Part shown: piece by piece, positions 30,915 to 40,624 of the stretch
How the letters are laid out: each line of letters begins with the position of its first letter
Numbering within the stretch: the stretch's first letter is position 1
Assembly (NCBI GenBank): GCA_030692565.1
Contig: JAUYAO010000034.1
Location: 1 to 64,000, forward strand
Source of the DNA: Nitrospira sp.
GTDB taxonomy: Bacteria; Nitrospirota; Nitrospiria; Nitrospirales; Nitrospiraceae
Length of the DNA: 64,000 nt
Direction: 5' to 3'
Program-made: the position numbers and the translations under genes
Notes under the pieces: model-generated
The model's database searches: none
Told to the model about the DNA's origin: nothing
Seen by the model: the letters and a program-made list of their open reading frames with translations, nothing else

Positions 30915-33767
30915 ATGCCTATTCAGTCATTGGACGGTATCGAACCGGCAGTGCTGCCGTCGATCGAGTTATTGCCAAAGGAACGCAGAATCCTTGACCG
31001 GCCGTTCATGGAATTTCGCCCGTTCGGGTTGGACGAGCAAGGCCAGACGATCAGGGATTTGAGCGGCATGAGCATTCGGGCGGTCATTCTCGATCTGGAG
31101 AAGACGCTGACTCGTGAACGGGGGGACGGCGCAGGCCCGGAGGCCGTCGACGAATTGTGCGTGCTGTTGAATCAGCGCATCAAAGATTCCGTCTACCATG
31201 TCACGCCGGAGTTTCTGAAGAACCCCTGGAATAGCTACTCCTACGAATTTGCCGCCTACCTCTACGAGTTCTGCGAATTATTGACCGGCGACCCGAACTT
31301 CATCTTCGCGGGCGGGATGGAAAAAATGTCGCCGATCATTCAGGTGTTGGCGCGACCCTTCTCGCTCGAACAGATCTACGGCATGTTTCCCTATTTCGGC
31401 AACAAGTTTGCCTCAGGTTCGGTCGAATGCCGGGTGGTCGACGTGACGCCGGGTTCCGCCACGCTCGCCATGCGCTTTTCCGACCGGACGCTTCGCCAGT
31501 TCGGGCCATTCAGGCGGCGGTGCACCTATCTGGTCTGTCAGTCCGCCCAGGGCATTTTCGCGGCGGTTCCGGCGCGCGTGCATGGACTGCCTCCGGCGAC
31601 GTTGACGAATCTGTCGTGCGTCTCCAACGACGATGACTGGTGCCGATGGCTGATTCGATGGCAGAGCGACGGGCCGGCGCGATGGGGACGGGCGTCTCAG
31701 ACGCTGGCGGCATTGCCGGTGCCGTCCGGGGCGGCTCCGCGTGAGGCCGTTGCGGATGAGTCCAGGCTGGGTCTCTTGCAGCGCGAACCGGCGTGGGATG
31801 GCTGGGGCAACTCAGGCTCCCGGCGCGAGTCGCACTGGATTCTGTGGAGCGGGTTGATCGGGGTGTGCCTTGCGGGAGGACTGCGCCTTCTGCTCCCCGC
31901 CATGGGGCCGGCTGAGATGGCGCTTGCCGGATTGAGTCCGGTCATCGCGGCCGGATGGCTGATGCAGCGCCGTCTGCGGAAGGAAAGCCGACAGCGGGAA
32001 TCGCTTATTCGGGAACAGATCGCCTTCGTCGAATCGCGGCATGAGGAATTGCGCGAGGCCTATTTAGGGCAGGAGCAGACGCGGGTCGAGTTGCGACGGA
32101 AGGTGACGCAACTGACGGCCCTGCATCAAGCCGGACTCCTGTTCAGCGCGACGTTGGATCGCGATACGCTGCTTGAGCGTGTCCTGGAAACACTCACGCA
32201 CGACTTGCATTACGACCGTGCCATGGTCTCGATGTTCGATCCCTTGCGCAGTGTGATTCGGCATGTGCGCGTGATCGGAGCGTCCGATGAAGTCTTGGCC
32301 TACTCGCATGATTGTGAGGTGCCGGTGACGGACCGGAACAGCCCTGAGGGGATGGCGGTCCTGCAAGGTCTTCCGCTGTTGATTGCGGATATCCAAACGG
32401 TCTGGCAGGAGCTCCATCCGATAAATCGACGGCTCGCGGAACTGAGCCGGACGAAGTCCCTGATCATCGTCCCGCTGAAAGCCAAAGACCACATTCTGGG
32501 GATCCTGACGGTCGATAGGACGCATGAGCCGAGTTTGACGAAGGACGACCTTGAGCTGATGACCACGCTGGCGAATCAGGTGGCCATCGCGCTCGATAAT
32601 GCGGCGGCCTATCAGCAGATCGAGGAATGGAACGTCGGATTGGAGTTGAAGATTCGGGAGCGGACCGAGGCGCTGGAGCAGGCCGACCGGCTGCGGTCGC
32701 AGTTTCTCTCGCATGTCTCGCACGAGCTGCGCACCCCGCTGACCTCCATCAAGGGGTTTGTGCAAAATCTCTTGGATGGACTCACCGGTCCGCTGAACGA
32801 GAAGCAACGGCGGTATCTGTTCCGCATGCTGGATAATTCCGACCGGCTGATCCGGATGATTGAAGATCTTTTGGATCGGACCCGGATCGAGGCCGGCCGG
32901 TTGGAAGTTCATCCTGTCGATGTGGATCTGGAATCCTGTTTGACGGACGCGATTGAGCAACTGCGCCCGCTGGCCTCCGCCAAGCGGCAGCGGCTGGGCC
33001 TCAGTGCGCGCGATACCCGCATCGAGGTGTGGGCCGACCGCGATCGATTGATTCAGGTGGCGGTGAATCTGATCCAGAATGCCGTCAAGTATACGCCGGA
33101 GGACGGTGAGATCACGGTGGCGATCGAATCATCCAGCCCGCGGTTCGTCCGCATTCTGGTCAGGGACACGGGGCCGGGGATTCCGACAGAGGATCTCGAT
33201 AAAATCTTCGATCCGTTTTTTCGTGTGCAGCAGGGGCAGCGGAGCGGCCCGAAGGGGCTCGGGTTGGGGCTCTCCATCGTCAAAACGCTGGTCGAGCTGC
33301 AAGGGGGAAGCGTCTCGGCCAAAAACTGGCCGGCAGGGGGAGCCGAAGTCTCGTTTACGTTGCCTCTCCGATCGACGATCCCATCGTCTTCGCCCAGCCT
33401 GCCGGCTGCAGAGCGGCGCGTGCTGGTCGCCGACGACGATCCGGACATTCGGCAGTGGCTGTTCGACCGGTTGAAGGCCAGCGGATATCACCCGGAGGCC
33501 GCGACGGACGGGGAGGACGTGCTTGTTGCGGTCCAGTCGATCGGCTATGCCGGTGTCCTTCTCGATATCGGTTTGGGACGGATTGATGGATTGGCCGTCC
33601 TGAAAGAGATTCGATTGCAGAATCCCGAAATCCCGATCCTCATCATGACGGCGTCGGGCTCCCAGGAACTGGCGGTCCAGGCGATCGGGATGGGTGCGCA
33701 GGCGTATTTGCTCAAGCCGTTTGAGGCCGGTGAGTTGCACGCGGTCATGGAGCGGTGGTTTCAATAA
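30915..33767 (+). CDS. Hybrid sensor histidine kinase with GAF and receiver domains
   Basis: The start at 30915 follows GGGAGG by 6 nt; the 950-residue protein has an N-terminal helical/alpha-beta sensor region (about 30-250: EFCELLTGDPNFIFAGGMEK, YLVCQSAQGIFAAVPARVHG), two membrane helices (about 300-355), a coiled coil, a GAF domain (about 395-560), a HisKA/HATPase kinase core with His603 (SHVSHELRTPLTS) and GLGLGLSIVKT, and a receiver domain with Asp884 (GVLLDIGLG). The N-terminal region resembles V4R/HNOB-type ligand-binding folds. No response-regulator gene follows. The signal is unknown. Confidence 0.9.
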   Translation: MPIQSLDGIEPAVLPSIELLPKERRILDRPFMEFRPFGLDEQGQTIRDLSGMSIRAVILDLEKTLTRERGDGAGPEAVDELCVLLNQRIKDSVYHVTPEFLKNPWNSYSYEFAAYLYEFCELLTGDPNFIFAGGMEKMSPIIQVLARPFSLEQIYGMFPYFGNKFASGSVECRVVDVTPGSATLAMRFSDRTLRQFGPFRRRCTYLVCQSAQGIFAAVPARVHGLPPATLTNLSCVSNDDDWCRWLIRWQSDGPARWGRASQTLAALPVPSGAAPREAVADESRLGLLQREPAWDGWGNSGSRRESHWILWSGLIGVCLAGGLRLLLPAMGPAEMALAGLSPVIAAGWLMQRRLRKESRQRESLIREQIAFVESRHEELREAYLGQEQTRVELRRKVTQLTALHQAGLLFSATLDRDTLLERVLETLTHDLHYDRAMVSMFDPLRSVIRHVRVIGASDEVLAYSHDCEVPVTDRNSPEGMAVLQGLPLLIADIQTVWQELHPINRRLAELSRTKSLIIVPLKAKDHILGILTVDRTHEPSLTKDDLELMTTLANQVAIALDNAAAYQQIEEWNVGLELKIRERTEALEQADRLRSQFLSHVSHELRTPLTSIKGFVQNLLDGLTGPLNEKQRRYLFRMLDNSDRLIRMIEDLLDRTRIEAGRLEVHPVDVDLESCLTDAIEQLRPLASAKRQRLGLSARDTRIEVWADRDRLIQVAVNLIQNAVKYTPEDGEITVAIESSSPRFVRILVRDTGPGIPTEDLDKIFDPFFRVQQGQRSGPKGLGLGLSIVKTLVELQGGSVSAKNWPAGGAEVSFTLPLRSTIPSSSPSLPAAERRVLVADDDPDIRQWLFDRLKASGYHPEAATDGEDVLVAVQSIGYAGVLLDIGLGRIDGLAVLKEIRLQNPEIPILIMTASGSQELAVQAIGMGAQAYLLKPFEAGELHAVMERWFQ

Positions 33768-33822
33768 TCTTGAGAAGGTGGGGTCGGAATGACTCGATGG
33801 CCACCACATTTCGGAGGGTATC

Positions 33823-35229
33823 TTGATCACAGCGGGACGGAGATGCGGACGATCGTTGCTGGCCGGTATGGTCGTGGGGGGTGTCCTTCTATCGATCTGG
33901 TTCTCCCCTCCAGCGTCGGCTCAGGTGCCGAGGATCCAGGGGCAGGGGACGTCCGCGTCCGGACAAGGAAACGCGTTCGCGGCTCAGGCGGACGATCCGT
34001 CGGCGTTGCACTACAACCCCGCGGGCATGACACAGCTGCGCGGCGTGCAGATCATGGCCGGAGGATTGCTGACCGGGGGGACCACCAGTTTCACCGGCGC
34101 CTCCGGTGCCAATGCCACCGGTACTCGCGACGGGAGCCTGGCATGGCCGGCTCCGGGGCACCTGTTCATTACGGCGAATCTGGGCGACCTTGGAGCGACG
34201 ATTTTGAGTGGATTGACCGTCGGGATCGGCGTGACGTCGCCACTCGGCTCAGTCAGCCGGTATCCGGACAACGGCCCACAACGGTTTAAAGCCGTCTTCT
34301 CTGCGATGCCGCTGCTCGATATCAAGCCCACGATTGCCTATCAAGTCACGCCGGACTTGTCGCTGGGGCTCGGCGCCGATATCTATACATTTTCAGACAT
34401 GCTGGGCGAAGGGCATTTTGAGAAGCAATTCATCACCCCGCCAGGGTCGCCTGCCGTGTTTGGTACCGCCGGATCGAGAGCGGAGCTCTATGGGAAGGGA
34501 ACGGCTGTTGGCTTCAATGCCAGTCTCCTGTATACGGCGTTGCGCAACGCCGACGGAAAGCCGGTTGCCAATATCGGTATGGTCTACCGGAATCAGGTCC
34601 CCTTGCCCTTGCGCGGCGGGATTCTGGCCAACGGCGTGAAGACGTCGGATGCCTCGACCACGTTTGTCTTGCCGCAAGTCATCTCCGGTGCGATTGCGAT
34701 CTGGCCGACGAGAACAGCCGAACGCGAGTGGAAGCTTGAACTGGATGTGGATTATGTCGGGTGGAAATCAGTCAGGAGCTTGGATATTTATCTTGCCAAC
34801 GGGGCGGTCATTCCTCAGCCGCAAAACTGGCGCGGCACCTACACCGTGATGATCGGGACCGAGTATCGCTGGCTGAAGTTGGAATCGTTGCCGGAGTGGG
34901 AAATGGCCGTTCGCGCCGGCTATACCAATTCGCCGACGCAGGTGCCTGACTTGACCTTCGATCCGGCGGTGCCGTCGGCGGATGTCCACATTCCTTCAGT
35001 CGGATTCGGCCTGGTGTGTAAGGAAGGGGGCACGATGTTGGGGATTCGTTGCGGCGATTTCGGGTTCGGCCCGATCAAGCCCAAGGCCGTGGGATTCGAC
35101 CTGTCCTATCAGGCCTCTTTCTACGAACAGCGGACGGTGAGTTGCGGATGCGCCCTGGCGACAGCGGTCAATGGACTTTATCGGACGGCCTTCCATACCG
35201 GCGGGATCTCACTGCGCGTGAATTTCTAG
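33823..35229 (+). CDS. FadL/OmpP1-family outer-membrane protein
   Basis: A TTG start at 33823 lies 5 nt after GGAGG. A signal peptide follows (RSLLAGMVVGGVLLSIWFSP, cleavage near ASA-QV). The start of the mature part (GQGTSASGQGNAFAAQADDP, SALHYNPAGMTQLRG) is the FadL hallmark, and the rest alternates like a 14-strand barrel, ending in RVNF. FadL porins import hydrophobic compounds. The gene is 55 nt downstream of the hybrid kinase and may be co-transcribed. Confidence 0.9.
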   Translation: MITAGRRCGRSLLAGMVVGGVLLSIWFSPPASAQVPRIQGQGTSASGQGNAFAAQADDPSALHYNPAGMTQLRGVQIMAGGLLTGGTTSFTGASGANATGTRDGSLAWPAPGHLFITANLGDLGATILSGLTVGIGVTSPLGSVSRYPDNGPQRFKAVFSAMPLLDIKPTIAYQVTPDLSLGLGADIYTFSDMLGEGHFEKQFITPPGSPAVFGTAGSRAELYGKGTAVGFNASLLYTALRNADGKPVANIGMVYRNQVPLPLRGGILANGVKTSDASTTFVLPQVISGAIAIWPTRTAEREWKLELDVDYVGWKSVRSLDIYLANGAVIPQPQNWRGTYTVMIGTEYRWLKLESLPEWEMAVRAGYTNSPTQVPDLTFDPAVPSADVHIPSVGFGLVCKEGGTMLGIRCGDFGFGPIKPKAVGFDLSYQASFYEQRTVSCGCALATAVNGLYRTAFHTGGISLRVNF

Positions 35230-35247
35230 CCGCGTACTACGAGAGGG

Positions 35248-36381
35248 CTAGGAATTCTGATAGCGGCGTGGGATGCGTGGGCCGATCGCGCACAGCGTTT
35301 CGTAGGCGATCGTGCCGGTCCATTCGGCCAGATCTGCAGCCGTAATCTGATCGGTTCCCTGACGGCCGATCAGGATGACCTCGTCCCCAACGGCAGCGTC
35401 CGGGATCTCCGTCACATCAATCATCACCATATCCATGCAGACCAAGCCGATGACCTTGGCGCGCCGCCCGTGCACGAGGACGTCTCCTCGATTGGACAGC
35501 CGTCGGTTGAATCCATCGGCATAGCCGATCGGGAGCACGGCCACACGGGTCGGCCGTTTTGCCACGAAGGTCGCGTTATAGCTGATGGTGCCGCCGGTTG
35601 GGATGGCGCGCAGTTGTGCGATGCAAGTCCGTAGGGTCAAGACCGGTTTGAGGTCGGGTGCCGGGATCGATTTCGGCAAGGTGTGATAGCCGTAGAGCAT
35701 GATGCCTGGTCGAATCAGCGAATAGTGCGAGCGCGGATAGCGAACGGCGGCACCGCTATTCGCGGCATGAATCAGCGGGATAGAAAGGCCACGGGCCGTG
35801 ATGCCATTCACGACGTCCTGAAAGAGCGCGAGTTGTTGCTCAGTTTGGCCGGTCGTGGGTCCGTCGGAATCGGCAAAGTGAGTCATCAGTCCTTCGATCC
35901 TGAGCGAAGCCGGCAATGGGCCTGAGTCGATGAGGTTTAACAGCTCGTCCGTAGCCAGTCCGAGACGGCCCATGCCTGTTTCCACTTTGAGGTGAATCGG
36001 GTAGGGGGTCGCGAGCGAGGCCGTGGCCTGCGCCAGAGTCGGGAGCAACGCACGATCGCTCAGGACGGGCGTGAGCCGGTGGGCGATGATGTCGTGGAGC
36101 TGTTCTGCGAACAGAGGCCCAAGCATCACAATAGGAACGGTGATCCCGGCCGATCGGAGGGCGATGCCCTCGTCGAGCGAGACGACGGCGACACGCGTGA
36201 CTCCCTGTGCGACGAGTGATCGCGCAACCTCGACGGCGCCGTGGCCGTAGGCATTGGCCTTGACGACCGCCATGATCTCGCATCCGGGCGAGAGGAGACG
36301 GCGCAACTGTGTCAGATTATGGATCAGGGCGGAGAGGTCGACGGTGGCGTAGGTCGGAGAGGATGTAGAAATGGTCGGCAC
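35248..36381 (-). CDS. alr: Alanine racemase
   Basis: The 377-residue protein is a complete fold-III PLP enzyme. Lys41 (MAVVKANAYGHG) holds PLP and Tyr268 (GTISYNATFV) is the second catalytic base. LIRPGIMLYGYHTLP and VLPIGYADGFNRRL are also typical. It makes D-alanine for peptidoglycan. It is the last gene of the rpsB-tsf-pyrH-frr run and overlaps nothing. Confidence 0.95.
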   Translation of the reverse strand: MPTISTSSPTYATVDLSALIHNLTQLRRLLSPGCEIMAVVKANAYGHGAVEVARSLVAQGVTRVAVVSLDEGIALRSAGITVPIVMLGPLFAEQLHDIIAHRLTPVLSDRALLPTLAQATASLATPYPIHLKVETGMGRLGLATDELLNLIDSGPLPASLRIEGLMTHFADSDGPTTGQTEQQLALFQDVVNGITARGLSIPLIHAANSGAAVRYPRSHYSLIRPGIMLYGYHTLPKSIPAPDLKPVLTLRTCIAQLRAIPTGGTISYNATFVAKRPTRVAVLPIGYADGFNRRLSNRGDVLVHGRRAKVIGLVCMDMVMIDVTEIPDAAVGDEVILIGRQGTDQITAADLAEWTGTIAYETLCAIGPRIPRRYQNS

Positions 36382-36409
36382 GCGATGAGGATGGGTCTGG
36401 AAGCCTGAC

Positions 36410-36973
36410 TCAGACTTCCATGATCTCCTGTTCCTTTTTCTTGATCACGTCGTCGATTTTCTGCCCGTACTGCTCGGTGAGCTTCTGGGTTTCCTGCTCT
36501 CCCTTGCGCAGTTCGTCTTCGGTCAACTTCGCATCTTTTTGGAGCTTCTTCAACTCTTCGTTCGCATCGCGCCGGAAACCGCGGATCTGCACTTTGGTGT
36601 CTTCGCCGTGTTTCTTGCAGATCTTCGTCAATTCCTTGCGGCGCTCTTCGGTCAGCGGGGGAAGGGGAACCCGAATCATTTTGCCGTCGTTTGAAGGGTT
36701 CACCCCCAGTCCGGAATTCGCCAGGGATTTTTCAATCTCTTTAATCAATTGAGGTTCCCAGGGCTGAATCGTAATGAGCCGCGCTTCCGGGGTCGAAATG
36801 TTGGCGATCTGTTTGAGCGGTGTCATGGTGCCATAGTAATCGACCCGAATGCCATCCAGGAGCGCCACCGAGGCCCGGCCTGTGCGGAGACCGGCAAGGT
36901 CCCGCTTGAGGTGTTCCACGGCATTGTCCATGTGGGTCGTCAGGGTTTGCTTGACTGCAGCTGCGTTCGACAT
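36410..36973 (-). CDS. frr: Ribosome recycling factor
   Basis: The 187-residue protein has the usual length and motifs: MDNAVEHLKRDLAGLRTGRA, GTMTPLKQIANISTPEARLI, VPLPPLTEERRKELTKICKK. It splits post-termination ribosomes together with EF-G. Its place after pyrH is the common bacterial order. Confidence 0.97.
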   Translation of the reverse strand: MSNAAAVKQTLTTHMDNAVEHLKRDLAGLRTGRASVALLDGIRVDYYGTMTPLKQIANISTPEARLITIQPWEPQLIKEIEKSLANSGLGVNPSNDGKMIRVPLPPLTEERRKELTKICKKHGEDTKVQIRGFRRDANEELKKLQKDAKLTEDELRKGEQETQKLTEQYGQKIDDVIKKKEQEIMEV

Positions 36974-36992
36974 GGCGGTACTCCGTAATGAG

Positions 36993-37718
36993 CTAGCGCG
37001 GGCTGATCGTAACCAGCGTGCCGATGGGTTCGCCGAGTGCGACCCGCTTGAAGTTCCCCTGCTCGGTCAACTTGAACACGATGAGGGGAAGGTTGTTGTC
37101 CATGCAGAGGCTGATGGCCGTCGAGTCCATCACTTTTAAGTTTTGGTTCAGGATCGAGAGAAACGGGATCTCGCTGTACTTCTTCGCCGAGGGATTTTTC
37201 ACCGGATCGGCATCGTAAATCCCGTCCACTTTGGTTCCTTTGAGGATGACCTGCGCGCCGATTTCCATGGCCCGTAGCGCGGCAGCGGTATCGGTCGAGA
37301 AATAGGGATTGCCGGTGCCGCCGGCGAAGATCACGACGCGGCTTTTTTCCAGATGGCGGATGGCTCGACGCCGAATATAGCCTTCGGCTAGTTGGCGCAT
37401 TTCAATGGCGGATTGGACGCGGGTGATGACGCCGACCCGTTCCAGAGCATTCTGGAGGGCGAGGGCATTCATGACGGTGGCGAGCATGCCCATGTAGTCG
37501 GCAGAGGCGCGTTCCATCCCGGATGCGCTGGCCGCCAGCCCGCGGAAAATGTTGCCGCCGCCGATGACGACGGCAACTTGGACGTCCAGGGCAACGACAG
37601 AGGCGATTTCTTGCGCCAGTCCCTCAAGGACGGATGGCTGAATCCCGTAGCCCTGCTCACCGGCCAACATCTCCCCGCTGACTTTCAGGAGGAGGCGCCG
37701 GTATTTCGCAGAACTCAT
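36993..37718 (-). CDS. pyrH: Uridylate kinase
   Basis: The 241-residue protein ([53 protein letters not shown]) is UMP kinase, which makes UDP. The G-G-G-N motif and the T-D-T substrate loop are present. The ATG overlaps the tsf stop by 4 nt (ATGA), showing tight coupling. Confidence 0.97.
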   Translation of the reverse strand: MSSAKYRRLLLKVSGEMLAGEQGYGIQPSVLEGLAQEIASVVALDVQVAVVIGGGNIFRGLAASASGMERASADYMGMLATVMNALALQNALERVGVITRVQSAIEMRQLAEGYIRRRAIRHLEKSRVVIFAGGTGNPYFSTDTAAALRAMEIGAQVILKGTKVDGIYDADPVKNPSAKKYSEIPFLSILNQNLKVMDSTAISLCMDNNLPLIVFKLTEQGNFKRVALGEPIGTLVTISPR

Positions 37719-38311
37719 GCTTGGCCTAACTGAAAGCGGGTGAACCGGCGGATGTTCATGTTCTCGCCGATCTTGGAAATCTTCTGCGCCACCAGGTCTT
37801 TGACGGTGACGCTCGGGTCCTTGATGAAGGACTGTTCCAGCAGGCAGTTCTCCTGATAGAACTTTTCCAGCTTGCCTTCCACGATTTTCGGCAAGGCCGC
37901 CGCGGGCTTCCCCAGTTCCTTCGCTTGCCCTTCGAAAATAGCTTTCTCTCGTTCGACCAGGTCTGCGGGGATGTCCTCGCGCTTGACGTATGATGGATTG
38001 GCTGCGGCGATCTGGAGCGCCAGGTCGTTCACGAAGGCTTTAAACTCTTCGTTGCGCGCCACAAAGTCCGTCTCGCAATTGACTTCGATCAAGACGCCGA
38101 TCTTCCCACCCATATGAATATAGGAATGGATCAACCCCTGATTCGTTTCACGTCCGGCTTTCTTGGCGGCCGCGGCCAGGCCTTTTTGCCGGAGGTAGTC
38201 GATGGCCTTCTCGACATCGTCGCCGTTTTCCGTCAACGCCTTCTGGCAATCCAGGATACCGGCGCCGGTTTTTTCCCGAAGTTCTTTCACAAGCTGACTT
38301 GATCCTGCCAT
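37715..38311 (-). CDS. tsf: Elongation factor Ts
   Basis: The 198-residue EF-Ts begins [20 protein letters not shown] and carries [20 protein letters not shown] and [17 protein letters not shown]. It is the short form with one core domain, as in thermophiles and many environmental phyla. It recycles EF-Tu and lies between rpsB and pyrH. Confidence 0.97.
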   Translation of the reverse strand: MAGSSQLVKELREKTGAGILDCQKALTENGDDVEKAIDYLRQKGLAAAAKKAGRETNQGLIHSYIHMGGKIGVLIEVNCETDFVARNEEFKAFVNDLALQIAAANPSYVKREDIPADLVEREKAIFEGQAKELGKPAAALPKIVEGKLEKFYQENCLLEQSFIKDPSVTVKDLVAQKISKIGENMNIRRFTRFQLGQA

Positions 38312-38369
38312 GGTCCTCTATCCTTACGCGGTGAGAGAGATCGTCGTGAATATTAGGTTGTCGAATGCG

Positions 38370-39137
38370 TTATGCGACGGGAGCCGCGCTCACTGCGGCC
38401 GGCTTTCCGCCTGCGGCCGGAGCCGCCTGGAAGTCGGCTTCATCGCGCTGCGTCTTGATATGCGCGCCTTCGATGCAGGCGTCCGCAATCTTCGAGGTGA
38501 TCAGCTTGATGGAGCGGATGGCGTCGTCGTTCCCCGGGATCGGGTACGTGATGTTATCGGGGTCGCAGTTGCTGTCCAGAATCGCGATGACGGGGATCCC
38601 CAGTCTGGTCGCTTCCTGCACGGCAATCTTTTCAATGCGGGTATCCAGCACGAAGATGGCGCCCGGAAGGCCGCGCATGGTCTTGATGCCGGAGAGATAC
38701 TTCTGCAATTTGACGATGTCTTTCTGCATGAGCATGATTTCTTTTTTCTTCAGACCATGCTCGGTGGGGTTTTGCAGCGTCGTTTCCATTTTTTTCATCT
38801 TGTCGATGCTGAGACGAATGGTCTTGAAGTTCGTCAGCATGCCGCCGAGCCAGCGCTGGTTCACGTAAAACATATTGGCGCGGGTCGATTCCTCTTGGAG
38901 AATTTCCGCGGCTTGCCGCTTGGTGCCGACGAAGAGGACGGTTTCACCGGCGGCGACGGTGTCCCGGACGAAGGCATAGGCCTGTTCCATCCGCGTGAGC
39001 GTCTGCTGCAAGTCGATGATGTAGATGCCGTTGCGTTCACCGAAGAGATACTTCTTCATCTTTGGATTCCAGCGGTTCGTCTGGTGTCCAAAGTGCACGC
39101 CTGCTTCCAGCAATTCCTTGATCGCGACCACTCCCAT
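38370..39137 (-). CDS. rpsB: 30S ribosomal protein S2
   Basis: The start at 39137 follows GGGAGGTGAAGGC and gives MGVVAIKELLEAGVHFGHQT, the standard S2 N-terminus. The rest (RWNPKMKKYLFGERNGIYII, GTKRQAAEILQEESTRANMF) is conserved. The C-terminus ends in an Ala-rich tail. It heads the rpsB-tsf-pyrH-frr-alr unit; two hairpins lie just upstream. Confidence 0.97.
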   Translation of the reverse strand: MGVVAIKELLEAGVHFGHQTNRWNPKMKKYLFGERNGIYIIDLQQTLTRMEQAYAFVRDTVAAGETVLFVGTKRQAAEILQEESTRANMFYVNQRWLGGMLTNFKTIRLSIDKMKKMETTLQNPTEHGLKKKEIMLMQKDIVKLQKYLSGIKTMRGLPGAIFVLDTRIEKIAVQEATRLGIPVIAILDSNCDPDNITYPIPGNDDAIRSIKLITSKIADACIEGAHIKTQRDEADFQAAPAAGGKPAAVSAAPVA

Positions 39138-39164
39138 GCCTTCACCTCCCTTCGAGGCTTGCCG

Positions 39165-39200
39165 AGCACCCGCCGTGCGGGTGAGGGGAACGAATCCCCT
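39165..39200 (-). promoter_or_regulatory. Hairpin leader of rpsB
   Basis: CACCCGC-CGT-GCGGGTG (39167-39183) and GGGG-AACGAAT-CCCC (39185-39199) form two adjacent hairpins 30-60 nt ahead of the rpsB start. S2 commonly regulates its own operon through leader RNA, so an S2-binding leader is a reasonable inference. No match to a named class was tested. Confidence 0.55.
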
Positions 39201-39362
39201 TATTCTCAAGCCAAGCAGCGCTTTTCTTCGCTGATGTTAAATTTAAGTACTATTTCTGCTGACGCCGATGGTGTGAGCAGAGTTATCCGATGCACCTCTA
39301 AAGCCTCGGCACGCTATCATAGCTACAGTGGATTTTCAAGCGGTTAGGTGCGGGGTTCATCC

Positions 39363-40577
39363 TCAGGATCGATAGCTTGCGTTGATGCGAACATAGTCGT
39401 ACGACAAGTCGGTCGTCCACATGTGGGCCGCTGCCTGTCCTTGCCCGAGATCGACCGAGATCGTAAATTCCTTCTGCTTGAATACCTGCGCGATTTTCCG
39501 TTCCGCCGCCAGCCCTGTTCCCATTCCTCGTTTGACCATCACGACCTTGTCGAAGCGCACCGTCACGATGTCGGGATTGATGGGAACGCCGGATCGTCCG
39601 AGGGCGCCCATGACACGTCCCCAGTTGGCGTCTTCACCGAACAAGGCCGTCTTGACTAAATTAGAGGTGGCGATCGTGCTGGCTACTCGCTTGGCCGCTG
39701 CGACGGTCTTCGCTCCGCCGACGGCGATTTTGACGACCTTCGTAACGCCTTCGCCGTCACGACAGATGGCCAAGGCCAGCGCCTGCGACGCCTCAGTCAG
39801 CAGTTGTTCGAACTGCCGATAGTGCTTAGAGCCTGATTGGATGGTCGCGTTCTTCGCCAATCCGTTGGCCAGGCAGAGGACCGTATCGTTGGTGCTGGTA
39901 TCGCCGTCCACCGTAATACAATTGAAGGACTGATCGACTGCTGATTTCAGCGCGCGCTGCAGCGCGGCCGGCGCAATGGCGGCATCGGTGGTCAAGTATC
40001 CGAGCATGGTGGCCATATTGGGATGGATCATGCCTGAACCCTTGGCCATGCCTCCGATGGTCACGACTCGGCCGCCGATCCTGGCTTGAACGACGACGGT
40101 TTTCGGACGTAAGTCGGTCGTGAGGATGGCTTGAGCGGCCTGGCGTCCGCCTGTGCGGCTGAGTGTTTCGATCAAGGTCGGGATGCCTGCCTGCACGCGA
40201 TCGATCGGGAGCACCCGTCCGATGACGCCGGTCGATCCGACGAAGACCTGATTCACCGGAATCGCCAGGCTCTTGCCTATGGCCGCGGCCATGGCAACAG
40301 CTGCCCGAAGCCCTTTGGCGCCGGTACAGGCATTGGCGTTCCCGCTGTTGACGATAATGGCGCGGCCACGACGCTGCCGGAGATGACGGCGATCCAGAGT
40401 CACCGGTGCTGCTGCGACACGGTTTTTGGTGAAGACTCCTGCGATGGGACCTGCGACGGTCGATACCACGAGAGCCAGGTCGAGGATGCCCGGTTTCTTA
40501 ATGCCGCAATGGATGCCGGCGGCTTCAAATCCTTGTGGCGCGGTCACGCCTGATGCCTGTGCGTTCATAGTTGTCAT
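39363..40577 (-). CDS. argJ: Bifunctional ornithine acetyltransferase / N-acetylglutamate synthase
   Basis: The 404-residue protein has the self-cleavage site before Thr190 (HPNMATMLGYLTTDA), ANACTGAKGLRAAVAMAAAI near the N-terminus, and GEDANWGRVMGALGRSG toward the end. It moves acetyl groups from N-acetylornithine to glutamate in arginine synthesis. It lies 47 nt downstream of argC on the same strand, so the two form a small arginine unit. Confidence 0.96.
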   Translation of the reverse strand: MTTMNAQASGVTAPQGFEAAGIHCGIKKPGILDLALVVSTVAGPIAGVFTKNRVAAAPVTLDRRHLRQRRGRAIIVNSGNANACTGAKGLRAAVAMAAAIGKSLAIPVNQVFVGSTGVIGRVLPIDRVQAGIPTLIETLSRTGGRQAAQAILTTDLRPKTVVVQARIGGRVVTIGGMAKGSGMIHPNMATMLGYLTTDAAIAPAALQRALKSAVDQSFNCITVDGDTSTNDTVLCLANGLAKNATIQSGSKHYRQFEQLLTEASQALALAICRDGEGVTKVVKIAVGGAKTVAAAKRVASTIATSNLVKTALFGEDANWGRVMGALGRSGVPINPDIVTVRFDKVVMVKRGMGTGLAAERKIAQVFKQKEFTISVDLGQGQAAAHMWTTDLSYDYVRINASYRS

Positions 40578-40624
40578 CTCGCTGAAAGGTTACTCAAGAA
40601 TGCTGTGACGTTGTTGCGTCGAGG

